Origin: an uncultured Alphaproteobacteria bacterium
Lineage (GTDB): Bacteria > Pseudomonadota > Alphaproteobacteria > UBA6615
Reading direction: 5' to 3'
NCBI GenBank assembly: GCA_943787745.1
Contig: CALSNJ010000002.1
Location: 1 to 64,000 of the forward strand
Length of the DNA stretch: 64,000 nt
Shown here: positions 28,950 through 39,019 of the stretch, in pieces
Position numbering within the stretch: the stretch's first letter is position 1
Layout of the letters: every line of letters begins with the position of its first letter
Notes under the pieces: model-generated
Databases searched by the model: none
Seen by the model: only the letters and a program-made list of their open reading frames with translations
What the model was told of the DNA's origin: nothing
Translations under genes and position numbers: made by a program

Positions 28950-29948
28950 ATGGGGAAACACGAAATGCGCGCATCCTGGTACGAAGAATTTGGTCCCGCC
29001 CGGGACGTTCTCAAGGTCGGAGACATGGATAAACCGGTCGCCGGCGACGGGCAGGTGCTCGTGCGTATCCATGCCTCAGGGATCAATCCGCTTGATGTGA
29101 AAGGCCGGGATGGCGCGCGGTGGCCCATGCGCGGCGACAAGATGATCCCGCATTTTGACGGTGCGGGCGTCATTGAGAGTGTCGGCGCAGGGGTTGATGC
29201 GAGCCGCGTCGGTGAACGTGTCTGGCTTTATGAAGGCAACCTCGGACGCGCGGAAGGGACTGCAGCCGAGTACCTCGTGCTTGATGCGTCGCGCGCCAAC
29301 CCGCTGCCGGAATCACAAAGCTTTGCCGAAGGTGCGTGTCTGGGCATTCCGGCAATGACCGCCCATGGCGCGGTTTACAAAGATGGTTCTGTAGAGGGGC
29401 AGACGATCCTGGTCACCGGTGCGGCGGGTGCGGTGGGCAACTACGCCGTTCAGATGGCGCGCAATGGCGGTGCCATGGTGATTGGCACTGTGAGTTCGGA
29501 CGAGAAGGCGGACCGTGCGCGCGAGGGTGGCGCGGCGCATACGATCAACTACAAGACCGAAGACGTGGCCGAACGGGTGAAAGAAATCACCAACGGCAAG
29601 GGCGTTGATCGTGTTGTCGAAGTTGAACTCGGCGGCAATATGAAGACCACGTCAAAGATCCTCAAAACAGGCGCTGTGATCGCCGCCTATGCCTCCATGG
29701 CAGAGCCGATCGCACCATTTCCGTTTTATGGTGTCCTGATGAAGGCACCGACGTTGCACATCATCGGTTGTTTCACGCTGCCACAGGCGTTCAAGCAACA
29801 AAGTGTGTCTGACATTTCGCGCTGGATGGCGGAAGGCAAGCTGACCAGCCGTGTGGCCGGTCAGTATATCCTCAATGATATCGCAGCCGCCCATGAGGCC
29901 GTGGAAGCCGGTCGCCAGGTGGGTTCGGTGGTGGTGACCATCGACTGA
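28950..29948 (+). CDS. Zinc-type MDR-superfamily NADPH:quinone reductase-like oxidoreductase
   Basis: VRIHASGINPLDVKGRDG, PHFDGAGVIESVG, VTGAAGAVGNYAVQMARNGGAMVIGT. Confidence 0.88.
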   Translation: MGKHEMRASWYEEFGPARDVLKVGDMDKPVAGDGQVLVRIHASGINPLDVKGRDGARWPMRGDKMIPHFDGAGVIESVGAGVDASRVGERVWLYEGNLGRAEGTAAEYLVLDASRANPLPESQSFAEGACLGIPAMTAHGAVYKDGSVEGQTILVTGAAGAVGNYAVQMARNGGAMVIGTVSSDEKADRAREGGAAHTINYKTEDVAERVKEITNGKGVDRVVEVELGGNMKTTSKILKTGAVIAAYASMAEPIAPFPFYGVLMKAPTLHIIGCFTLPQAFKQQSVSDISRWMAEGKLTSRVAGQYILNDIAAAHEAVEAGRQVGSVVVTID

Positions 29949-30080
29949 TCGCGAACGATCCTCACCTTGTGACCCATTGTGGGAAGGGGTGAGGGCAGCT
30001 TCTTACTTTCAGCCCGCCTGGCAGCCACTGACAGAAACTCCGCGTCAGTCAGAGCGCCAGACGTTGGCGTTTATTGGTAC

Positions 30081-30803
30081 TTAGCGACCGCCACCAATCC
30101 AGTTTTTGGCGGCTTCGGCATAGCCGACGGAAAGCCTCTCAACAGGGTCGTTCGAAGCGGCTTCGACAATCAGGCTCAAAAAACCACCCGGTCCGTAACC
30201 TGCAATGGAGAAGAGTTCGGGGTTGGTTGCAATTGTTTTGCCCGATGCCAGGTCGACGACATTCAAGGTCGCCCGCAACATATGGCTGCCGCCGACGAAG
30301 ACGGACTGACCACCTGAGATAACCCGAACTTCGATGACGTTGACTTCAACCTTTGCAGGGGCGGTCCCCTGAAACACCGGTTGAACTTGTTTCTGGAAAG
30401 CATCGGTGACCATTGCAACAACGCGATCTTCCATGAACTTGCGGGCTTCCGGAGAATTCACGAGGGCGTCGTAGTCACAATCCTGTGGCTTATTTTCTCC
30501 AGCGGCAGTGTTGTAGGGGTCTCCAGAGGTTGCCGTTTCTGGTTCTGGCTTTTCGCATCCTTTGGATTCGGCATACGCATCTTCGCCCGCGCCCCAGGAA
30601 ATCAACGTGCCCGGCAAAATGGTTACATCAACAACATCGATATCGATTGCCTCGATCTGTTGGGCCGTCATCGGGTTTTTCGGCCCGGTGGCGCATGCTG
30701 CCAGAGTGGCGACCATGGCGAATGCAAAGCCAAAACGCTTTGAGGCGCGAACTGATTTTTGCCATCCGCTTTCATGCGAATGGCTGTGTTGAAGACATGT
30801 CAT
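30081..30803 (-). CDS. Putative lipoprotein, unknown function
   Basis: Lipobox LAACATG after a signal peptide; about 240 aa; no family recognised. Confidence 0.65.
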   Translation of the reverse strand: MTCLQHSHSHESGWQKSVRASKRFGFAFAMVATLAACATGPKNPMTAQQIEAIDIDVVDVTILPGTLISWGAGEDAYAESKGCEKPEPETATSGDPYNTAAGENKPQDCDYDALVNSPEARKFMEDRVVAMVTDAFQKQVQPVFQGTAPAKVEVNVIEVRVISGGQSVFVGGSHMLRATLNVVDLASGKTIATNPELFSIAGYGPGGFLSLIVEAASNDPVERLSVGYAEAAKNWIGGGR

Positions 30804-30914
30804 CTGGAAACCCCCGAAATAGATCAATCAAATACCCAAAAGTTGACGGCACAACCAAAGGTGGTGTCGTCTTCTCATGACTAACGTTATCGTTGGAGAT
30901 TCGTGAGAACAAGT

Positions 30915-31367
30915 TTAGGCGCGTTTGATCGCCTGCACTTGCGTTTCCAGCGTCTGCAGAAAATTCGAACGGTCCTGCTTGGAGAAGGCGCGCGGGCCGC
31001 CGGTGATTTCCCCTGATGATCGCAGATCGGTCATCAGGTCCCGTGTGGCGAGTGTCATGCCGATGGAATCCTTGTCCAGCAGCTTGCCGTTGGGGCGCAG
31101 GACGCGGGCATCCTTCTTGATGCAACGATCGGCAAGCGGAATGTCCTGGGTCACGACGATGTCGCCGGGGCCAATACGTTCGGCGATCCAGTCATCGGCC
31201 ACATCTGCGCCATCGCTGACGACGGTCTGAGTGACGAGCGGGTGGCCATGGAATCCGAACATGCCGCTGTTGCTGACCAGCTGGACGTGAATCTGGTGGC
31301 GTTCTGCAACACGAACGATTTCGTCCTTCACCGGGCAGGCGTCGGCATCAACATATATCTGGTGCAA
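30915..31367 (-). CDS. YaiI/YqxD (DUF188) family protein
   Basis: YVDADACPVKDEIVRVAERH, VVSDGADVADDWIAERIGPGDIVVTQDIPLADRCI. Confidence 0.93.
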   Translation of the reverse strand: MHQIYVDADACPVKDEIVRVAERHQIHVQLVSNSGMFGFHGHPLVTQTVVSDGADVADDWIAERIGPGDIVVTQDIPLADRCIKKDARVLRPNGKLLDKDSIGMTLATRDLMTDLRSSGEITGGPRAFSKQDRSNFLQTLETQVQAIKRA

Positions 31368-31406
31368 GGGGCTCTCCGCGCCGGGGGGTGATGGCGCATT
31401 TATGCG

Positions 31407-32639
31407 TTACTCGGCCGCTTTTGTCGCGTCGGTTTCAGCCGAACGTTCCCAGTTCGCGATGTAGTCACGGGTCAGGGGAACAGCATCCTGACGTTTGGCA
31501 ATCTGAATCTGGAACACCATTTGCCCCATACGTCGGAATGCGATTTCACATCCGATCAGATAGAACTCCCACATCCGGCAGAAACGCTCGTCGTAAAGGT
31601 CCAGCGCTTTTTCGCGTTGCGCCATGAAGCGTTCATACCAGAGATGCAGTGTATCCGCGTAGTGCAGGCGCAGAATTTCAACATCGGTCACCCATAGCCC
31701 TGCCTTTTCAATGGCGGCCAGGGTTTCGGACAGGGACGGGGTATAGCCACCGGGGAAAATGTACTTGCGGAGCCAGGGGTTCGTGACCCCCGGGGGTTCC
31801 ATGCGGCCTATTGAGTGCAGCAAGAACACCCCATCGTCATTGAGGAGGTCCCGGGCTTTCTTGAAATATTCGAGATAGTGGACCGCCCCAACATGTTCAA
31901 ACATGCCAACCGAAACGATCCGATCATAGGTTGTGGATTCTTCTCGGTAGTCCTGCAGTTTGAACCTTACCTGATCTGAGAGACCCAAATCCTCAACACG
32001 CCTCTGACTGACCTTGTGCTGCTGGGTTGAGAGGGTGACGCCGGTAACGTCTGCGCCGGTTTGTTGAGCCAGATACAGGCCCATGCCACCCCAGCCCGAC
32101 CCGATATCAAGCACCTTCATGCCGGGCTCATGGAGCAGAAGTTTGGCCGCGATGTGCCGCTTCTTGTCCATCTGGGCACGTTCGAGGTCGTTGTGTGTGC
32201 CATCGAAATACGCGCAGGAATACTGCCGGTCACTGTCGAGAAACAGATCGTAAAGATCATCCGACAGGTCATAGTGATGTGCGACGTTTTTCTGCGCTTT
32301 GCCGACCGGATTGTATTGTTGAATGCGGCGAAACACCTGGCTCAGATTCGCCGAGAAGTCCGAGAACCAATGGTGTTCAAAAGCTTCGATGTTACGCCCG
32401 ATCAGGTCGATCAGATCATAGAGCGTACCTTCCTCAATCGTCAGCTTGCCTTCCATATAGGCTTCGCCGGCCGCCAGACGCGGGTTGAGGAGCAGCCGCC
32501 GTTCGGTGGCCTTGTCATGCAAGCGGATCGCGACACGTGGTGCCGCGCCATCTCCGAAATTATAAGCTCTGCCACGGGAATCGATCAGGGTGAATTCACC
32601 CTGATCTATAACCGCGCCGAGAAACCGTGCCAAAAGCAT
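31407..32639 (-). CDS. cfa: Cyclopropane-fatty-acyl-phospholipid synthase family protein
   Basis: NVAHHYDLSDDLYDLFLDSDRQYSCAYF, VLDIGSGWGGMGLYLA, GMFEHVG, YIFPGGYTPSL. Confidence 0.92.
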   Translation of the reverse strand: MLLARFLGAVIDQGEFTLIDSRGRAYNFGDGAAPRVAIRLHDKATERRLLLNPRLAAGEAYMEGKLTIEEGTLYDLIDLIGRNIEAFEHHWFSDFSANLSQVFRRIQQYNPVGKAQKNVAHHYDLSDDLYDLFLDSDRQYSCAYFDGTHNDLERAQMDKKRHIAAKLLLHEPGMKVLDIGSGWGGMGLYLAQQTGADVTGVTLSTQQHKVSQRRVEDLGLSDQVRFKLQDYREESTTYDRIVSVGMFEHVGAVHYLEYFKKARDLLNDDGVFLLHSIGRMEPPGVTNPWLRKYIFPGGYTPSLSETLAAIEKAGLWVTDVEILRLHYADTLHLWYERFMAQREKALDLYDERFCRMWEFYLIGCEIAFRRMGQMVFQIQIAKRQDAVPLTRDYIANWERSAETDATKAAE

Positions 32640-32723
32640 CGCTTCCCCCGTGTTGTAAAAAACTTACGACGCCGGGGTAAAAGCTAGCAAAACTATGCCA
32701 AAGAGCAAAACACGGATTTCAGC

Positions 32724-33425
32724 TTAGGATTTGGCCTCGTCGCCGTCTTCGGCGGCAACATCCCCATCGGTCGAATCGTCGCTGCCTTCTTCGGCGGCTT
32801 CGGCCACACGTTCGGCAACGTCTTCTTCAACCATCCCATCCACAGCGGCCGCTTCGGCCCCTTTGTCGTCGGCGAATGCGAGAGCTTCTTCAGCCAACGC
32901 AACAGCGTCTTCTGCGGCTTCGCTTTCTTCTGCGATTTCCGTGATGGACAGGCCACGCTCACGCTGGGTCTTCGCTTCGTCTTCGGTGCGCGCAACGTTT
33001 ACGGCCACTTCAACCCGGACTTCGGGATGCAGCGAGATACGGACCGGGTGAAGGCCCAGCTCCTTGATGGGGCGATCAAGCATCACCTGACCGCGTGTAA
33101 CGGTCACCCCAGCCTCAGAAACGGCATCCGCGAGATCGCGACCGCTGACCGAACCGTAAAGCTGGCCATTGTCGCCCGCCTGGCGGATCAACGTGATATC
33201 GAGTTCGCCAAGCTTCCCGGCGACAGCCTCGGCATCTTTGCGACGTTCAAGGTTCTCGGCTTCAAGCTGAGTGCGCTGAGCTTCGAATTGCTTTTTGCTG
33301 TCTTGGGTTGCGCGCAGGGCCTTTTTCTGCGGCAGCAGAAAATTGCGGGCATAGCCCGGCTTGACAGTGACGACGTCACCCATCTGGCCGAGTTTTTCGA
33401 TACGTTCGAGAAGAATTACTTCCAT
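32724..33425 (-). CDS. rplI: 50S ribosomal protein L9 with long acidic C-terminal extension
   Basis: [40 protein letters not shown]; tail [65 protein letters not shown]. Confidence 0.95.
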   Translation of the reverse strand: MEVILLERIEKLGQMGDVVTVKPGYARNFLLPQKKALRATQDSKKQFEAQRTQLEAENLERRKDAEAVAGKLGELDITLIRQAGDNGQLYGSVSGRDLADAVSEAGVTVTRGQVMLDRPIKELGLHPVRISLHPEVRVEVAVNVARTEDEAKTQRERGLSITEIAEESEAAEDAVALAEEALAFADDKGAEAAAVDGMVEEDVAERVAEAAEEGSDDSTDGDVAAEDGDEAKS

Positions 33426-33426
33426 G

Positions 33427-34392
33427 TCACACCTCCTGGCCGGTCGGAACGAGTCCGAACCGCCGGCGAAGATCGAGGGTTTGGTCTGCCACACCGATCA
33501 ATGCGACAAGCGCGATGAGCGGAGGGAAGACGATCATAAAGCCGTAGAAAACGGCAATAACTACGTAAAAAATTGGCGTCTGGCGGGCGATCGCGTGGAA
33601 GGTTCCGGCTCCAACAAGGAACATCGGAACGAGCAATGCGATCGCAGCGTTCTGGCCCAGATAAGCCAGATTGAAATCGCCCAAGAGTACAAAAGCAACA
33701 GCAAGGCCGAATGCCAGAGGTATCCATAGGGGTACCTGCAGCTCTTCCATCCGCGGTGCCGGTCGTTGCAATGCACCCCAGAACCGCAGCAGGGCGAGAG
33801 CGCCTGCAGTCGCGGCTGAAAGCATCAGCATCCAGGCAGCGAGAGCCGCACCTGGAAAGACCGGTGTCATCGTGTCGACAAGCGACCGTGTTCGATGAAA
33901 ACCAAGTTCCGGAAACAGGCCGGTGAGGACCGGTTGCAGGAACGAACGGGTGAGGAACGGCAAATCCGTGTTGCCACGGATGACCATGACCGCAAACACG
34001 ATCATGACAAGCAACGCGCCTGCGAGCAGCCAGGACATAACATTCAGGGGCGGGTGCCACTCAATGTAACCCAGCGAAGACGTGCGTGAGCGTTGCAACT
34101 GCTGAACGGCAAAGACAACCGGAATGGCAAACAATCCGGCGAACAGAACGATGGGTTCCGAACTCAATGCGAAAAGGACCGCCAACCCGAAGATCAGAAC
34201 CAGTCCTGTAAGACCGGCACCAATCGCCGCAAGCACACCGATCCCAAGACCGGCCGCCATCAGCGGTATCCCGGTCAAGGTCATGGGAGCCACAGCACCC
34301 AGTCCCAGCGCAAACGGTGCTGCAAAGAGCAGCGCCGCTGCCGCACCGGCGGCAAGCGTAAGAAGGAGGTGTCTGGTTGTGCCTTGCATCAT
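33427..34392 (-). CDS. DUF2232-family membrane protein
   Basis: 321 aa polytopic; located between rplI and rps[40 protein letters not shown]-terminus. Confidence 0.8.
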   Translation of the reverse strand: MMQGTTRHLLLTLAAGAAAALLFAAPFALGLGAVAPMTLTGIPLMAAGLGIGVLAAIGAGLTGLVLIFGLAVLFALSSEPIVLFAGLFAIPVVFAVQQLQRSRTSSLGYIEWHPPLNVMSWLLAGALLVMIVFAVMVIRGNTDLPFLTRSFLQPVLTGLFPELGFHRTRSLVDTMTPVFPGAALAAWMLMLSAATAGALALLRFWGALQRPAPRMEELQVPLWIPLAFGLAVAFVLLGDFNLAYLGQNAAIALLVPMFLVGAGTFHAIARQTPIFYVVIAVFYGFMIVFPPLIALVALIGVADQTLDLRRRFGLVPTGQEV

Positions 34393-34446
34393 CTGTCTTG
34401 CTTTGCTTGGGACAAAACGACCGCCAGGTCGCTAAGCCAGCTGACG

Positions 34447-34715
34447 TCAGTCGAGGACGTAAGGCAGCAATGCGAGGAAGCGCGCGCGCTTGATGGCACG
34501 GGCGAGTTCACGTTGCTTCTTGGCCGAAACAGCTGTGATACGGCTCGGCACGATCTTGCCGCGCTCCGAGATGTATCGAGACAGCGTCTTGGTGTCCTTG
34601 TAATCAATCTTCGGAGCATTGGAGCCGGTAAACGGGCATGTCTTGCGCCGACGGAAGAACGGACGTCGGCCACCGCCGCCGCCCCACCACCACCTGTACG
34701 GGGTTCCATGGACAT
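34447..34715 (-). CDS. rpsR: 30S ribosomal protein S18 (5' end frame-disrupted in a G-rich tract)
   Basis: [73 protein letters not shown]; no ATG/GTG/TTG in that frame upstream. ATG 34715 (TAATG overlap with rpsF) is one frame off; one extra G at 34682-34685 restores [21 protein letters not shown]. Confidence 0.9.
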
Positions 34716-35203
34716 TATTCTTTCTCCCCTTCGCTGTCAGAATCAGGGGCCGGTGCGGCCTCCGCTTCTGGAGTTGTTTCTGCGGGCTTTTCGTCCGATG
34801 CAGCAGCTTCTGGAGCCGCCGCTGCCTCTGTGGCCGGTTCGGCTTCGCCCTCTTCGTCTTCACGACGTGCGCCGCGTTCTTTGCGACCCTGCATCATGAT
34901 GGAGGGTCCCTCGTCGTGCTCATCAACACGAAGGGTCAGATAGCGAAGGATGTCTTCGTGGATGCGCTGCTGGCGCTCAAGTTCATTGATGACGTCCGAC
35001 GGCGCGTCGATATTCATCATCACGTAGTGACCCTTCCGGTTCTTCTTGATCCGGTAGGCGAGGTTGCGAAGACCCCAGGATTCGGCCTCAACGACCTTGC
35101 CGCCACCGGTTTCGACGACCCCGGTAAAGGCTTCGATCAGCTGATCGACCTGCGTGCCGGATACATCCTGACGCGCAATAAACACGTGTTCATAGAGTGG
35201 CAT
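34715..35203 (-). CDS. rpsF: 30S ribosomal protein S6 with acidic Ala/Glu-rich C-terminal tail
   Basis: [82 protein letters not shown]. Confidence 0.95.
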   Translation of the reverse strand: MPLYEHVFIARQDVSGTQVDQLIEAFTGVVETGGGKVVEAESWGLRNLAYRIKKNRKGHYVMMNIDAPSDVINELERQQRIHEDILRYLTLRVDEHDEGPSIMMQGRKERGARREDEEGEAEPATEAAAAPEAAASDEKPAETTPEAEAAPAPDSDSEGEKE

Positions 35204-35460
35204 GTTATGCGACTCCCTCTGGCTGTTTGCTGACCGCCGCCGATCGCCCCGTTCACGGGCCGCGGCTGCACGGTCATATCCGGTGGGCACAATGCTTCAC
35301 CGGCAAGGAGTGCGGCGTGGATTTCTCCCCACACCGCTTGAGCCGCGGGGAATACACCACAAGGCTTTGTTCGCGCAAGCGGTTCCTTACAGTGCCTTGC
35401 GGCCCTGCGGTGGCAGCTTTATGACTTATCCAACACGTTTTTGTTGGGGGAATTCAGAAA

Positions 35461-36402
35461 ATGAGCCGTGCATTCGTCTTTCCGGGCCAGGGAAGCCAGG
35501 AAGTTGGTATGGGGTTGGCGCTGGCCGAGGCCTTTCCGGCTGCGAAACTGGTCTTTGAAGAAGTTGATGACGCGCTGGAAACGCGCCTCAGCAAGATCAT
35601 GTTTAAGGGGCCAATTGAAGACCTCACCCTGACCGAGAATACCCAGCCGGCGTTAATGGCCATGAGCATGGCCGTCATGCGGGTGCTCGAAGAGGAAGGC
35701 GGGATCAAGATTTCGGAAGTTGTCTCCTTTGTGGCGGGCCACAGCCTGGGTGAGTATTCAGCGCTGGCAGCCGCCGGTGCGATCCCCCTGGCGGAAGCTG
35801 CACGCCTGCTGCAGACGCGCGGTGAAGCAATGCAGGCTGCCGTACCCGTTGGAAAAGGCGCGATGGCCGCCATTCTCGGGCCGAACCTCGAAGATGTTGA
35901 ATCCATTGCTGCAGATGCCGCTGAGGATCAGGTCTGTGATGTGGCCAATGACAATTCTGATGGTCAGGTCGTGGTCAGCGGTAACACCGAAGCCGTTGAA
36001 CGGGCGGTTGAGATTGCCAAGGAGCGCGGCGCAAAACGCGCGATGATGCTGACAGTCAGCGCGCCTTTCCACTGTGCCTTGCTCGACCCGGCAGCCGATG
36101 TGATGACCTATGCGCTTGCGACCGCAAATATCACGGCACCCAATCCACCAGTTGTGGCAAATGTGACGGCCGCGCCGGTATCCGATCCCGATGAGATCAG
36201 AAACCTTCTGGTCGAACAGGTCACCAGCCGTGTGCGGTGGCGCGAATGTGTACTGGCGATGCGTGATCTCGGCGTGGATGAGCTGTGCGAGATCGGGGCG
36301 GGGAAGGTTCTCACCGGTCTGAATCGACGCATCGACCGAGACCTGACCGGTCGGGCGATTGGCAGCCCGGCAGATATTGAAGAGTTTCTCGCCACTCTTT
36401 AG
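35461..36402 (+). CDS. fabD: Malonyl CoA-acyl carrier protein transacylase
   Basis: AFVFPGQGSQEVGMG, FVAGHSLGEYSALAAAGAIPL, SAPFHCALLDPAADVM. Confidence 0.96.
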   Translation: MSRAFVFPGQGSQEVGMGLALAEAFPAAKLVFEEVDDALETRLSKIMFKGPIEDLTLTENTQPALMAMSMAVMRVLEEEGGIKISEVVSFVAGHSLGEYSALAAAGAIPLAEAARLLQTRGEAMQAAVPVGKGAMAAILGPNLEDVESIAADAAEDQVCDVANDNSDGQVVVSGNTEAVERAVEIAKERGAKRAMMLTVSAPFHCALLDPAADVMTYALATANITAPNPPVVANVTAAPVSDPDEIRNLLVEQVTSRVRWRECVLAMRDLGVDELCEIGAGKVLTGLNRRIDRDLTGRAIGSPADIEEFLATL

Positions 36403-36444
36403 GCGATTCCGACACCCAAGATATTTACGAGGAAGAAGGACGAT

Positions 36445-37182
36445 ATGTTCGATCTCGAAGGCAAGACAGCATTGGTGACCGGGGCGACCGGCGGCATAGG
36501 CGGGGCGATTGCAAAACAGTTGCATGATCGCGGCGCGACGATTGTGGCGAGTGGAACGCGGGCGGGAAAGCTCGATGAACTTGCCGCCGCACTCGGTGAG
36601 CGATGTCATGCCGTAGCGGCAGATCTGTCAGATCCTGAAGCACCTGATGCGCTCATCGCTGGTGCGATCGAAGCAGCCGGCAGTGTCGACATCCTGATCA
36701 ACAATGCCGGACTGACCCGCGACAACCTTGCCATGCGAATGAAGGACGAAGAGTGGCAACAGGTTATTGATGTCAATCTGACATCAGCGTTTCGTCTGAC
36801 CCGCGCCTCGCTGCGCGGGATGATGAAAGCGCGTTGGGGGCGAATCGTCACAGTAACGTCGGTCGTCGGCGCGACGGGTAATCCTGGGCAGGCCAACTAC
36901 GCAGCATCAAAGGCAGGTCTGACGGGGATGACCAAGGCTCTGGCGCAGGAAGTGGCAAGCCGCGGTATCACGGTGAATTGCATCGCACCGGGATTTATTG
37001 AAACACCGATGACAGACGCATTGTCGGACGATCAAAAGACGGCGTTGCTCGGGCGTATTCCCGCAGGTCGTCTGGGGGTTGTTGATGATGTCGCGGCCTG
37101 CGCGGTGTTCCTTTCCAGCACCGAAGCATCCTATGTGACCGGCCAGACACTGCATGTGAACGGCGGAATGGCGATGCTTTAG
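36445..37182 (+). CDS. fabG: 3-oxoacyl-ACP reductase FabG
   Basis: ALVTGATGGIGGAIA, NNAGLTRDNLAMRMKDEEW, NYAASKAGLTGMTKALAQEVASRGITVNCIAPGFIETPMT. Confidence 0.95.
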   Translation: MFDLEGKTALVTGATGGIGGAIAKQLHDRGATIVASGTRAGKLDELAAALGERCHAVAADLSDPEAPDALIAGAIEAAGSVDILINNAGLTRDNLAMRMKDEEWQQVIDVNLTSAFRLTRASLRGMMKARWGRIVTVTSVVGATGNPGQANYAASKAGLTGMTKALAQEVASRGITVNCIAPGFIETPMTDALSDDQKTALLGRIPAGRLGVVDDVAACAVFLSSTEASYVTGQTLHVNGGMAML

Positions 37183-37414
37183 GGCATGTGATTGGCCGCC
37201 TGATGAACTGCCGCCGCTTGACGTTACGCGTGAACGCAGCTAAGTCGCGGCCTCCATCACAGTATGTTCACCAGACTATGGTTTGTGCGGATATGCTGTG
37301 ATAGTGATCAATGGTCGTTTTTGGGCGCACTCGCAGGCCGAATCGTCCTAAATCGTTGTCTTAGAAACCTTCCCCTTGCGGGATAATGAAACAAGAAATT
37401 GAGGGCAGGCTGAA

Positions 37415-37651
37415 ATGAGCGATGTTGCCGAACGCGTGCAGAAAATCGTTGTCGAACACCTTGGTGTCGACGAAGGAAAAGTCTCTGAGAATGCAAGTTT
37501 CATCGACGACCTCGGGGCAGACAGCCTTGATACCGTTGAGTTGGTGATGGCATTCGAAGAAGAATTTGGATGTGAAATCCCCGACGATGCAGCCGAGAAA
37601 ATTCTCACGGTTGGTGACGCGGTCAAGTTCCTCGAAGAAGCTGCTGACTAA
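37415..37651 (+). CDS. acpP: Acyl carrier protein
   Basis: [23 protein letters not shown]...[35 protein letters not shown]. Confidence 0.98.
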   Translation: MSDVAERVQKIVVEHLGVDEGKVSENASFIDDLGADSLDTVELVMAFEEEFGCEIPDDAAEKILTVGDAVKFLEEAAD

Positions 37652-37720
37652 CCTTCGGCAAAGGGTTCGTGTGGCACCTGCCGCGCGAGCCTTTCCCCGT
37701 AAACAGCGCATCGGAATCCT

Positions 37721-38980
37721 ATGAGACGTGTCGTTGTCACCGGAATGGGTCTCGTCACGCCGCTCGGCGTGGGCCTTGATCACAATTGGGCTCGCTTGAC
37801 GAATGGCGAGTCCGGAGCTGTGGCCATTGAGAATTTCGACGTGTCGGACCTGCCTGCGAAAATCGCGGCTCAGGTCCCACGCGGCGACGGCTCCAATGGA
37901 ACATTCAATCCCGATAATTTTATCTCCTCCAAGGAGCAGCGCCGGGTAGACGAATTTATCGTCTACGGCATCTCGGCTGCCGTTGAGGCTGTTGAGGATT
38001 CGGGATGGAAGCCTGAAGAACGGAATGATCAGGAACGGACCGGTGTCATGATCGGCTCCGGGATTGGCGGTCTGCAGACGATCGCCAATGGTGCGATCCT
38101 GTTACACGAACAGGGTCCTCGCAAGGTGGGACCGTTCTTTATACCCTCCGCACTGATCAATCTGGCCTCGGGTCATGTGTCTATTCGGTACGGCTTCAAG
38201 GGCCCCAATCATGCTGTGGTCACAGCGTGTTCGACAGGCGCGCATGCCATTGGTGATGCCGCACGTCTGATCATGCTCGATGATGCAGATGTGATGGTGG
38301 CCGGTGGTGCCGAAGCGGCGATTTGCCGGATTGGAATTGCCGGATTTGCTGCGTGTCGTGCGCTTTCTACAGGTTACAACGATACCCCAGAGCAGGGTTC
38401 ACGCCCCTATGACAAGGGCCGTGATGGTTTCGTCATGGGTGAGGGCGCGGGCGTTGTCGTTCTCGAAGAATACGAACATGCAAAAGCACGCGGCGCAAAG
38501 ATCTATGCCGAAGTTGTCGGCTATGGCCTGTCTGGCGATGCGCATCACATCACGGCTCCCGCCGATGATGGCGATGGTGGTTTCCGCTCCATGGCAGCTG
38601 CGATCAAGCGCGCTGGCCTGAACCGGGAAGACATCGACTACGTCAACGCTCATGGCACCTCGACCCCTCTGGGGGACGAGATTGAACTGGGGGCGGTCAA
38701 ACGCCTGTTCGGTGATCACGCATACGAGTTGTCGATGTCATCAACCAAATCGGCGATCGGACATTTGCTGGGAGCTGCGGGTGCTGTTGAAGCGATCTAT
38801 TCGATCATGGCCATCAACACCAATGTCGTGCCACCGACCATCAACCTCGATGACCCCTCGGATTCCTGTGATATCGATCTGGTGCCGCACACAGCCAAGG
38901 AACGTGAGGTACGCCATGTACTGAGCAATTCTTTCGGCTTCGGCGGAACAAATGCCAGCTTGGTTTTCTCAGAGGTCTGA
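37721..38980 (+). CDS. fabF: 3-oxoacyl-ACP synthase II
   Basis: RRVVVTGMGLVTPLG, VVTACSTGAHAIGDAARLI, NAHGTSTPLGDEIE, KSAIGHLLGAAGAVEAI. Confidence 0.97.
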   Translation: MRRVVVTGMGLVTPLGVGLDHNWARLTNGESGAVAIENFDVSDLPAKIAAQVPRGDGSNGTFNPDNFISSKEQRRVDEFIVYGISAAVEAVEDSGWKPEERNDQERTGVMIGSGIGGLQTIANGAILLHEQGPRKVGPFFIPSALINLASGHVSIRYGFKGPNHAVVTACSTGAHAIGDAARLIMLDDADVMVAGGAEAAICRIGIAGFAACRALSTGYNDTPEQGSRPYDKGRDGFVMGEGAGVVVLEEYEHAKARGAKIYAEVVGYGLSGDAHHITAPADDGDGGFRSMAAAIKRAGLNREDIDYVNAHGTSTPLGDEIELGAVKRLFGDHAYELSMSSTKSAIGHLLGAAGAVEAIYSIMAINTNVVPPTINLDDPSDSCDIDLVPHTAKEREVRHVLSNSFGFGGTNASLVFSEV

Positions 38981-39019
38981 CCCTCACGACTCTTCATTTC
39001 CCGTCTACCATGGCAGGCA

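Noticed and set aside
29949-30080. GGTGAGG/CCTCACC hairpin as terminator after the quinone reductase
   Set aside because: Stem is present but has no T tract and a long loop; not enough support for a terminator call
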